A stretch of DNA of 64,000 nt from Fragum whitleyi (lineage: Eukaryota > Mollusca > Bivalvia > Cardiida > Cardiidae), in contig OX411543.1 of NCBI GenBank assembly GCA_948146395.1, positions 73,867,558 through 73,931,557 of the forward strand, in the 5' to 3' direction. The notes beneath the pieces were generated by a model. That model saw only the letters and a list, made by a program, of their open reading frames with translations, was not told where the DNA came from and did no database searches. The first letter of the stretch is position 1. Every line of letters starts with the position of its first letter. The translations under genes were made by a program, and so were the position numbers. Below, piece by piece: positions 1 to 9,736 of this stretch.

Positions 1-170
1 TGAGTGTTGATAACTCTACTATATATGGTTGTACATGCATTAATCACGTCAATGTATAGAATGGAGGGTTTTCCGCCAGCAGTCATTATAGATTCGTATT
101 TGAATGTTGATCGACGTTTGTTATGGAAAATATAGCTAGATGAGCGGAGGATTCTCAGTTATTCCTTGGC
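1..170 (+). pseudogene. Decayed copy of a WSC-domain terminal exon
   Basis: About 110 bases here align with the 3' part of the WSC terminal exon at 23,861-24,060. The clearest stretch is 61-112, which reads GGFSASSHYRFVFEC then TGA, against GGYSANSVYGFVFEC then TAA in the intact gene. The sequence after the stop also matches (TTTGTTATGGAAA in both), so the homology runs into the 3' UTR. Upstream of GG the frame has a stop (TAG, 58-60), so it looks degraded, or it is the edge of a gene extending left of the window. It indicates a tandem paralogue of the WSC gene. Confidence 0.5.
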
Positions 171-2315
171 TTATTTCGCCCGAGACTCTGTTTATTTTCC
201 GTGGGTGAAATCGAAAAATCACCAATGATCGACGATTTCCGCAAATTTGCATTAAGATAAAAAAATTACAGGAGGGATGCTTACTACTCAGACCTATAGT
301 GTAGAGGTTAAGACGTCGCGCACGGTAATGCGGCACTAAAATGTAACGTCAAAATAGCGAACGTCAATGGTGTCCGCGTTTAGATTTTGTCGAAAAAAAG
401 TTAATGTAATTATTACATTGCTCACTCTATCTCTACAGCAATAGCAATGTCAGAATATAAAGTCATCTTAAGAAAATTAAAACTCGCCTTTTTTCCCCTC
501 GCGAAGAATGATAAATGTTATATAATATTCAACTTCGCATAAAATGTATACCATGCGAATAATAGATAGTCACTAAAATGGGCTTTAAATCTGAAGATAT
601 ATTCTGCTGTACGCTTCTTTTGACTATTATATGATATGATATAGAAGTAAATCTAACATTCCCAAATCTCAGTCAACATATCTTTATTGCAATGATGAAT
701 TCGAACCAACAGCAGTTTGCTCATATAAAGTGATATCATCAAAACACACGTTTTGGTAAAAGGAAAATGACGCGTTCCCCCCTTTTTGCTTGGATTGTTT
801 GAAAATAGTTGTTACATGAATTTGAATTCGCCACTTCCAAACAAATATTCTTCTCGCATGGTGTATCGCTTTTTTATTTTCTTATTTTCCTTGACATTGT
901 GGATTTTTATCAACGTCTGAAGGCGCGTCGGTTTTATAATCCAACGAATCAAATTTAACGTCGCTGTAAGAAAATGCGCGTTTTTTTAGAAATCGTTCCA
1001 CACACACTAATATCAACATCTCTTTTATTTGTAAATATTTTTCCTTGAAACTTTAATATGATTATCAAGAGAAAAATGATATTTCTTAGCTTAATTTAAA
1101 TTATCGTATGAATAAAGGAACTGCTATTTTTTTGCGTATTTAAAATGGAAAAAACATTTTTTTTACATCCTTAAAAGATTTCGTTCCACATGAATTTCAG
1201 CTTATTAATTTTCCGTTTAAAACCCAATATAATATTTATTTACATATTTAAGAAATACAGAAAAATAATATTTTTGATTTTAAGTTTGGTTGAAATTAAT
1301 CAATTTTTAATGAAAATATATAAAAAAAAAGTCATATTTCGGCGTCTTAAAGCTTGATGTTACGCCTCACTTTTTCCTAAACATGAATCGGTATTTTTCT
1401 TATTTGTGCTTAAAGTTCGATCTCCGTTGGTAAATTTGTTGGATGTCATACCAGTTCAAATTTAATATATGTTCATGCAGTTGAAACATTATTGAGACGT
1501 CGCGCACGCTAATGCTTAAACATTTTGTAACGTCAATTTTGCCATTTAGACGTTATAACATCATATTTTATATAATTTTTTGAAGCGCTTCTTCTTATCG
1601 CATGTAGATTTTGTCATGCGTCCTTATTTTATTGAAAATTGCAATATAAGTTATGTTCCGAATAAGACAGAATAGACTATTTTTGATGGAAGCTAATTTT
1701 TTTTTACTGTCAATCCGATTTAATCATTTTTATATAGGGTTGTAAAGCGCGCAATTTTTGAAAAGTCTGTCCACAAAGCCAAATCTGAATATTTTTGACA
1801 TTGGTAAACGTATCTGTACGAAAATTTTCCCTGTGATTGTTCGAAAAAATAATATTTCAAAAATGAAGGATGATTTATGATAATCATTTTGATTATGAAA
1901 TGCGGCAGCGAAGCATTTTGAAAACCGGCTATAAATTTGGCGTATGTAAGAAATTGTGTCCACACGTATTTTCTTTATTTATTTTGTTAAATATGACGTA
2001 TTATTATTTTTAACCGATTTTGATTTTCCTTAATTCACCAAACATATATACTTTAAAAGTATGAGATTATAAGTTTTAAAACACAGAGGGTGTTTACCGT
2101 GCGCGACGTCTAAGGCATCTGCCTCTGATACAAGAGAACGCAAGTTCAACCCTTTTAGGAGAAGTATATTTTTCCGAATAAGTTTTCTATTTTTTCTGTC
2201 AAACAATCACATAGGTTATTTTTTAGACGGAAGGTGAATAGTGGAAGTTTTCCTTTTTATTGTAAATCTGAGGGTATTCTTTTTCAAATATTGAAATATT
2301 ATAAATAAACCAGAA
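171..2315. other. AT-rich non-coding stretch with an inverted 17-mer pair
   Basis: No convincing exon is visible. The notable structure is GACGTCGCGCACGGTAA at 312-328 with its exact reverse complement at 2094-2110, and a third, direct, near-copy at 1496-1508. About 40 bases of similarity continue after the two direct copies (both reach TGTAACGTCAA). The pair may be the ends of a decayed DNA element of about 1.8 kb. The rest is homopolymer-rich AT sequence. Confidence 0.4.
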
Positions 2316-2957
2316 ACAACAGGACTTGTATTCTCTGTAGCACACCTATTACACTCTTGTGTCATCTTTGCACAAATTGTATCATTTCAAAAATGCATTT
2401 TGATATCCAAAACCCAAAAGTTAATGTATCATTGTAACATTGAGTTTTAAAAAGCGGCCATTTTTTAGACTATGTAACCATTGTAATAAGCTTGTAACAT
2501 CTCTGAGTTGAGTAGAGATTGAAACAATCTCTTTGGACAAAAAATCTCCTAAAGCACACCGAATCAGCTTTTATCGTGAATGAAGCCAGTATTTACCTGA
2601 TAACACCTGACTGATAACATACATGATTTCTGGCAGTCTATTTTCAGAAGCAATTTGCTCAATTTTTCATCTGAATTTCTTTGATTTTTAAGGCTTTATT
2701 GAAGCACAAAAAAAGGTTGCATGATAAAAAGAATAACGTGTAAGTGTTTTAAAATATCAATGTCAACAAAGCCTCGTCATGATAAATTCTCCCAACCTCG
2801 ACCAGATAACATTGATATTTCAAGACACTAACATATTATTCTCTATTTACCATGCATACACCAAAGTATATCATATATGTTTTTGAATTCAGGTTGAAAT
2901 TTACCTCTATGTAATTGGCTAAATAATATCAACAACATATTGATCAAATATGTTTTA

Positions 2958-4150
2958 CTGCTCCACTGACAGATGACCAGCGAGCTATTGCCATTGCTTT
3001 GTGTCCGTCGTGCGTGTGTGCGTGCATTCGTCTTTACGTAAGCTTTTCTAAAAACATCTTCTCCTCCTTAACCGATGACGAAACCTTGTAGAGTTGTTCC
3101 TTGGGTGAATCTCTTCCAGAGTTGTTCAAGAAATTTGGATTGACCCTAAAATATGAGCGTGACAAGAGAGGGTTCATTTTCACTATTTTTAATCATTAAA
3201 AATCTTCTTCCCCAATAACATTGGCCCGATTTCAATGAAACCTGTCATAAATGATCCCTGGGTGACCTTTTTCTAAAGTTGTTCAAAACATTTGGATTGA
3301 CACTCAAATATTGGCTTGCCAGGGCAGGGCTTATTTTCACTTTAAATTCTTCTCCACCAAACCATTGGCCCGATTTCATTGAAACTTAGCATGAATGATT
3401 TTTGTGTGGTCCCTTACCTAGAATGTTCAAGAAACTATTATTTACCCTCAAAATATGGGCGTGGCAGGGCTGGGCTTATTTCATTATAAAAGCTTTTTAA
3501 AAAAAGCTACCTCTAAAACCACGGCCCGATTTCAATGAAACTTGGCATGAATGTTTCTTAGGTAACCCTCTTCTTAAACTGATCAAGAAATTTGTCCCCC
3601 ACCGATCCCCAAAAATATGGACATGGCAGGGCGGGGTTTATTGTCACTAAAATCTCCATTGGCCCGATTTCAATGAAACTTGGCATGAATGATCCTTAAG
3701 TGACCCTCTTCTTTAGTTGTAAAGAAATTTGATTGACCCACATAAATTTGGATGGGGCGGGGCGTGATTTTATCTTTGAAATTATTTTGTCTCAATCTAG
3801 ATGTGCTTGATTTCAACAAAACTTGGCATAAATGTTCTTTGAGTGACCCAATTAATTAAATGTTCAAAAAATTTGATTGGCCAAAGAAAAAGGACGTGGC
3901 AGGGAGGGGCTCATTTTCCCTATAAAGTCTTTAAGTATCTTCTTCTCCTAAACCATTGCGCCAATATAAATGAAACATGTCATTAGCGTTTATTTCAAAA
4001 AAAAAAAGAACGGCATTCCATAAGAGGTTTAGCCTACACTAAAATCGTCGTTTCTGTCGATCATTTGGCCTCTTCATAAATTTCCTAGTAAACTTTCATA
4101 TCTAAGAGTTTATTATTGATATTTATTTGAAAGCCAGTGGAGCGATACAG
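2958..4150. mobile_element. Element with short terminal inverted repeats and a ~147-bp tandem array
   Basis: GCTCCACTG near 2959 is mirrored by CAGTGGAGC near 4135. The left end continues into a GTCCGTCGTGCGTG-type stretch; the right end continues with GATACAGGCC. Between them lies a degenerate tandem array anchored on TTGGCCCGATTTCAATGAAA at 3221, 3365, 3521, 3659, 3801 and 3956 (spacings 138-156 bp). Architecture (TIR, TCCG-rich head, tandem body) matches other elements in this window. No coding potential is seen. Confidence 0.6.
3060..4000. repeat. Tandem array, ~147-bp units, 6-7 copies
   Basis: Each unit carries a TTCTCC stretch, GGCCCGATTTCAATGAAAC, a GTGACC segment, GTTCAAGAAATTTG and a GGCAGGGC segment. 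Unit lengths from anchor spacing are 144, 156, 138, 142 and 155 bp. Copies have diverged substantially, so the array is old. It is the body of the surrounding inverted-repeat element. Confidence 0.7.
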
Positions 4151-4246
4151 GCCCTCTTGGTCCTCTTGATTGAACATTTATCCTAAATGGCTTAAAACTT
4201 ACGTTGGAACAGAAACTAAAAGACTAAAACCCTAAAAAATACTGAA

Positions 4247-4680
4247 ACAATGAGACTCAAAAAGCGCCTCATTTTTCAGGACTTGTAACCTTTGTAACAC
4301 ACTTGTAACATGCTTGTTAAATCTTTTTAAAACATTATAGCACTTCAAATATAGCATTTTCATACCCAGAATCCACAAAGTATCTCTAAAATGATTGCAT
4401 TTGGTTTGAAAAAAGGCCAATTTTCAGGACTTGTAGCCTTTGTAACGCACTTGCTACACCGATGTTACATCATTATAACATTTCAAATAACGCATTTTCA
4501 TACCATAAATCCCCAATGTCACTGTAACATTGTGTTACACAAAGTGCTTATTTTTTCTGGACTTGTAACCTTTGAAACTTCTTGAGTTATCTTTAGTAAC
4601 ATTATAACATTTAAAAAAAAAACGCATTTTCATACTCAAAACCCCAAAGTTACTGTAATATTGTACCATTGAATTTCAAT
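4247..4680. repeat. Tandem array, 132-148-bp units, ~3 copies
   Basis: The anchor CAGGACTTGTAACCTTTGTA recurs at 4277, 4425 and, as CTGGACTTGTAACC, 4557. Each unit also contains GCATTTTCATAC and CATTATAACATTT. A further degenerate unit lies at about 2316-2470, on the other side of the element at 2958-4150, which suggests that element inserted into a once continuous array. Short open frames in it are chance products of the repeat. Confidence 0.65.
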
Positions 4681-4975
4681 TTCACAATGTTCTTAACTGT
4701 AGTGCCCTCAAATAAAAAGATGGCATTTATTAAGAATAAGACATAACTCTCATCACAATCCTTCTTGTAACAAGAAATGTCGAAATAAACATTTTCCCTG
4801 TATTCTTATTTTGACATCGACGGTCCGCTTAGATTTTAACATTATTTCGTGCATACAGTTAGTAACATCGTGTAATTTATATTCATTTTGATCAAAACCA
4901 TTCTAAATCGGTCAACCAACTCTCCATTCATTACAAACACCCTCAAATCATAATCAAAGCGCTGAAAGCACTGGA
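4677..4975. repeat. Family C fragments and left copy of a ~210-bp duplication
   Basis: 4677-4702 matches the right terminus of family C (TTAACTGTA end). Positions 4853-4975 match its left terminus (ACAGTTAGTAACATCGTG). The block 4755-4953 is repeated at 6028-6240 at roughly 85-90% identity by eye, from CACAATCCTT to ACAAACACCCTCAAATCA. The two copies flank the assembly gap. Confidence 0.6.
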
Positions 4976-5827
4976 GGTGGACGTTTCTGGTGGCATTGTG
5001 GTGAAAATAGAACGAGACAAAAAGATATTATCCATTTAAACATGTGATAAATGTAAAATGTTTCACCCAAGATCGGCAAGTTTCAATGTTTATGCAATCT
5101 TTATAGGAATAACACTGTTTTTTTTTTTACTTCTTTTTGTTAAGCCTATGTTTACGGTTCAAAATACGAATGGAATATGACATTAACACCTTAGGTTTAT
5201 TTTGTTTATGAAATATGTGCTACCCGTCACGCAAAGAAAGGAGCGCACGAAAAAGAATTTGAAAAAAAATAATCAGTTCCAGTACCGGTCAACCAGAGGT
5301 CGGATTTTCAAAAAAAATTCAGGGGCATCCAACCCTCTTTAATCCGCATGAGCTGTTAGCTTTACATTTAATATAAAATTGACTCTAAATTTAAAAGTAA
5401 CTAAGAGTGTGCTAATGAGAATGCGTGATAGATTAGTAACTTTAATGAACATATCCACAAATAGCACCAAACAACTATATTGAAAGGAACAAATGAAATC
5501 TCGCTAATACAGCTGCGGCTTCAAGGTTAATGATATCAATTGAAATTCTATGTCTTAAAACATAGGCCTTCAATTCTTTATCTAAATGTAGTGTATTCGA
5601 TAAAATATGAATTGCAAGACACTGTTTTGCTTGTGTTGATTCTTATCATATTTTTTCACGAAGCTTGGTTAAAACATCATAAATCATTTAAGGGAAAACG
5701 AATATTTCTGGTATGCCTGTCAGCATTTGGGAGAGAGAAAAATGAATGAAAGACCTAGAGATTGTCAAAAAATAAATAGGGTTAATAGGCATAGCGCCCG
5801 TGTTCTAAATATTTTAAAATTTGGTTG
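4976..5827. other. Non-coding AT-rich stretch
   Basis: I see no exon, RNA gene or clear repeat terminus. Short open frames here have no recognisable protein character. Confidence 0.4.
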
Positions 5828-6027
5828 NNNNNNNNNNNNNNNNNNNNNNNNNNNNNNNNNNNNNNNNNNNNNNNNNNNNNNNNNNNNNNNNNNNNNNNNN
5901 NNNNNNNNNNNNNNNNNNNNNNNNNNNNNNNNNNNNNNNNNNNNNNNNNNNNNNNNNNNNNNNNNNNNNNNNNNNNNNNNNNNNNNNNNNNNNNNNNNNN
6001 NNNNNNNNNNNNNNNNNNNNNNNNNNN
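5828..6027. other. Assembly gap of exactly 200 N
   Basis: A run of 200 unknown bases, a typical placeholder length, so the true gap size is not known from it. It is bracketed by the two copies of the duplication (4755-4953 and 6028-6240), which suggests unresolved repeat or a haplotype join. Confidence 0.99.
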
Positions 6028-6240
6028 CACAATCCTTATTGTAACAAGAAATGTCGAAAATACTATTTTCCCTGTATTCTTATTTTGAAATCGATGGCCC
6101 GCTCAGATGCATTCATTTTTAACATATTTTTTGCATGCAGTTAGTAACATCGTGAAATTGATATTCATCTTGATCAAAACCATTCTAAATCGATCAAGCA
6201 ACTGTCCATTCGTTCATTACAAACACCCTCAAATCACAAA
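6028..6240. repeat. Right copy of the ~210-bp duplication, with family C left end
   Basis: Direct copy of 4755-4953. It includes the family C left end at 6138-6165 (CAGTTAGTAACATCGTGAAA). The remaining bases to 6899 show no gene; they are AT-rich with short homopolymers. Confidence 0.65.
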
Positions 6241-6899
6241 AAAAAATTAAAAAAAATTCAGATTGTTCAAGACGAACGACATTTAATTCAAGCCGATCAA
6301 ATTATTATACGTTTTATTAACACGTGCAGATTTGAAAGCGTCTGTTTGGTCCGCGAAGACACAGAAACAGAAAGGTGTATATATTTGAATGAAGGGGGGT
6401 AAAATGTCGATAATTTCGTTGAATTTGAACGGATTTCGATATTGTATTGCCTCCCTTGCATTTCAATCAAAACTACGCTTTCGATTAATAGAATAACTTA
6501 TTCTTTTCCTTAACAATTCTTTTAATTATTTGATAACTTTTTCTATATTATATCAGAGCATGCTTTTATTGATGTATAATATTTTCTAAGACATGTAATT
6601 TTGTACTTTATAATCTTCATTATTGGATGAAATGAAAATATAAAATTAACTCCGCCTGTAGAGTCACCCCTCCTATTATTCAAATGAACATGTCGTGATA
6701 AGTATTTAAAATATGTGTATATTACTTCAGGAGACTTTTGTTAAATGAGATTCCCATTTGCGGTACAAAAATTTTAATAACGCCGCAAAAAGCTAATGGA
6801 AGGCGATCTATATCATTAGCATGCATTCCTGTTTCTATGACACTATTAATTAATTAGTACCTATTTGATTTAGTGTTAAATTGAATTACGTTGACACAG

Positions 6900-7342
6900 T
6901 ACAGTTAATAACATAGTGAAATTGTCATTCACCTCACTCATAACCATTCGCTCACTCAGTGCTCCATTCACTTATTCCAAACACTCACTCAAACCATTCA
7001 AAAACGCTTAAACCCATTTAAAAATATAGAGTCAACAACGTCATTTAAAATAAATTTAGATAGAGAAAAATCGCGATTTCTCTGACAAAATTCAAATTGT
7101 TAGCGTCTCATAGGTTCTTGAAGAAATATGAAGCTATGTATAGAACTTGTATGCATTTTTTTTATTATTATTAAAGGGAGGTAATCAATATCGCTGATTC
7201 TGTTCATCCTGAAAAAAAAATGCTACATGGGATTATCTCACACCAAATTCACTCAAAACTCGCTCCACACATTCATTTAATGTCATTCCTAAAATAATCC
7301 AATATCATTAATCTTGTCAATTTCACGATGTTGTTAACTGTA
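6900..7342. mobile_element. Family C MITE-like element, full length (443 bp)
   Basis: The 25-base left end at 6900-6924 (starts TACAGTTAATAAC) is the imperfect inverse of 7318-7342 (ends GTTGTTAACTGTA). The centre carries AAAGGGAGGTAATCAATATC, shared with other copies. The copy at 48,671-49,095 aligns over its whole length, and partial copies lie at 4853, 6138, 53,188, 57,714 and 61,588. It has no coding capacity, so it would be non-autonomous. Confidence 0.75.
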
Positions 7343-7979
7343 GTCCGTAAAAGCGGGATAGGTTTATGAATGGTTCATTTGAATTCGAATATTGATGAAT
7401 GTGTAACGATTTTTTAGTTGTTTGTTTTATTCACTATATTCACATATTAAACAATTCAATTTCTATTTTAGAAAGACAGCACATTTAGTTAAAGTTGGAA
7501 AATGTGATGTCAAGAGAAAGTGGGGATTGATGAGTCAACGATTATTCAGACTCTTGGCAAATTTGCGAGCCTTTTCGTAGTTAGAAGGAGTATTTAGATA
7601 TTCTACAAATTGTATAGAATCTTTGTATTTCGCCGTTTTCAAAATGCACATCCGTATGCCGGAAACAAGTTTTGAAAAAGACTAACTTGAACGTGAGTGG
7701 GTATTACTTTTTTTGACAAGCTATTAACATCTGTCTAGATTTCAAGCTCGTCTATAAATGGAAGTAACTAAGGCTCAGCATCAGCGTTACGTAAAGTGAA
7801 ATACTTGTTTAATTGTTACAAAAAGTTAAAATTACAAGCGTGTATTATCTACGTTATGCTGGGTTCACACCTGAGAATTTTTACGCATCATTACGGATCT
7901 TCTCATTTCTGATGGACGTTCACGTATAACAGTGTTACTACGCGTGAAAAATCCAGTCAGATGTTAATAGCTTGTCAAA

Positions 7980-8990
7980 ACAAGAGCTGTCGGAGGACAG
8001 CGAAGCTCGACTATTCCTAGTGCTGGATAGTAACAACAAATCAATATCGACATTGGAAATTCGATAAAATGAAAGTCAAGAGAAAAGAATCTTTGTTTAG
8101 AGGCTGATATTATGGTCACAGAAGCATGTGCAGAGTTTCAAAGCAATAGCCTTAGAAGGAACAGAGATACAAATGACATATTTAACACTTGCACAGAAAC
8201 ACATAACCAAGATTTTTAAGGCCGAAAAGGGTTAAAATTCGACTAAATTTAATATCAGAGTAATGAAACTTTTTCTGTGGGCTAATATTAAGGTCAAAGA
8301 AGCATGTGTAAAGTCCCCAAGCAACAGCTTTAGTAGATACAGAAATATTTTAGATGTACCTCAGTTGCACATAAAAACTTAACAAAGATTTCTAAGTCCA
8401 ATAAGGGTTAAAAATCCACTAAATTCAACACCAGATAATTGAATCTTTGTCAAGAGGCTGTTATTATGATCACAGAAGCATGTGCAAAGTTTCCAAGTAT
8501 AAGCTGTACTAGAATTAGAGATATAACTGATGTACAACATTTGCACGTAAAAACTTGACTAAGAATTTCTGAGTCTGAAAAAGGTTAAAATTCCACTAAA
8601 TTCAATATCAGAGAATTGATTCTTTGTCTAGAAACTGATATCATGGTAACAGAAGCATGTGCAAAGTTTCCAAGCAAAAGCCCAGGTAGAAACAGAGCTA
8701 TAACTGATATACAACGTTTGCACGTAAAAACTAAACCAAGATTTTAAAGTCCGAAAAGGGTTTTAATTCCACTAAATTCAATATCAGAGTATTGAATCTT
8801 TGTCTAGAGGCTGATATTATAGTCACAGAAACATGTGCAAAGTTTCAAAGCAATAGCTTTCGTAGAAACAGAGATTTTAAACACTTGCACGTTAAAACTT
8901 AACCAAAGCATTACGCCGACACCGACGACGACGTCCACGCCCACGCCGGGGTGACTGGAATAGCCCCCCTATTCTTCGAATAGTCTAGCT
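7980..8990. mobile_element. Nested element with five ~177-bp tandem units
   Basis: It begins CAAGAGCTGTCGGAGGACAG and ends GAATAGTCTAGCT; AGCTCGACTATTC (8004-8016) and GAATAGTCTAGCT (8978-8990) form a near-perfect inverted pair. A GC-richer block (CGACGACGACGTCCACG, 8918-8945) precedes the right end. It sits inside the right arm of the element at 7671-9032, so it is the younger insertion. Confidence 0.7.
8050..8905. repeat. Tandem array, 5 units of 176-178 bp
   Basis: The anchor AGCATGTG (ACATGTG in the last unit) occurs at 8123, 8301, 8477, 8654 and 8830, giving periods of 178, 176, 177 and 176 bp. Every unit has AATCTTTGTCTAGAGGCTGA, a GCAAAGTTTCCAAGCAA part and TTTGCACGTAAAAACTTAAC, with scattered substitutions. 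Confidence 0.85.
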
Positions 8991-9032
8991 AAAAAGTAAT
9001 ACCCACTCACGTTTATGTTACTCTTTTTCAAA

Positions 9033-9736
9033 GGCTTTTTTACACACGCATATTGAACTTTCGCGTATGAAAAATATGGACAAGGCGGTTATTCGCCTAT
9101 TGTGTTTTCTCGTGGTCTCATGGAGACAACAGTAAATTGGCTTTTTGACCGACTGGTTACTGCCGCCCAATACTACAACGTGTCTAGGTTATACACATAT
9201 ACATGACGTCGGGAACGTAAACAACTTTTTTTTGAACGCGATTTTCAAATTATACAATTTTGCTGTGGATTATTTCATTTGGAACTTAAAGATGTCAAAA
9301 GAGCGTTAATCATATTCGCTTTTTCATAGCGCATCTAGTGGTGTAAATTTTTATTCGGAGGAAAGTTGTTCTAAGGAAATATTTAAGATTTTTCAACATT
9401 CACTTCACCGATGGAAACTTAGAAAACGGGATTTACCATGGATAATCATTATAAATCCAAGTAAGTGACTAGAATTGTGATTAATATGGTGGAAATGATA
9501 AAAAAAAATCAAATGTTGAACTTCTACCCACTTTGAAATACAAATTTTGAAATGAAAAAAAAACAAAGGGATTGACGTTATATAAAATGGCGTGTCAGTG
9601 ACGTCATGATAGGCAACGTATGTTTTACCGTTAACGTCGCCATTAAAACGGATTGAACTGAAAAAAATAATTCAAGGTTGAAAGTGTTCTAATTAAGTTC
9701 AAATATTTATATAGGAGAAACTAAAGTTCAGCAAAA
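9033..9736. other. Region upstream of LINE ORF1, probable 5' UTR in part
   Basis: No other gene is seen. The LINE 5' UTR and promoter should lie here, but I cannot place the left boundary because no second copy exists in the window and no target duplication is evident. Confidence 0.35.

Larger units (their letters stand above)
7671..9032. mobile_element. Inverted-repeat element split by a nested tandem-repeat element
   Basis: The left arm 7671-7733 and the right arm (7954-7979 joined to 8991-9032) form one inverted repeat of about 63 bp. Positions 7692-7712 are the exact reverse complement of 8991-9011, and TGACAAGCTATTAACATCTG is mirrored at 7956-7975. The right arm is interrupted by about 1.01 kb (7980-8990), the element described separately. 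Without that insert the host element would be about 350 bp. No protein coding is seen. Confidence 0.75.

Noticed and set aside
5727..6144. Several open frames over the N run
   Set aside because: Translated from unknown bases; no information.
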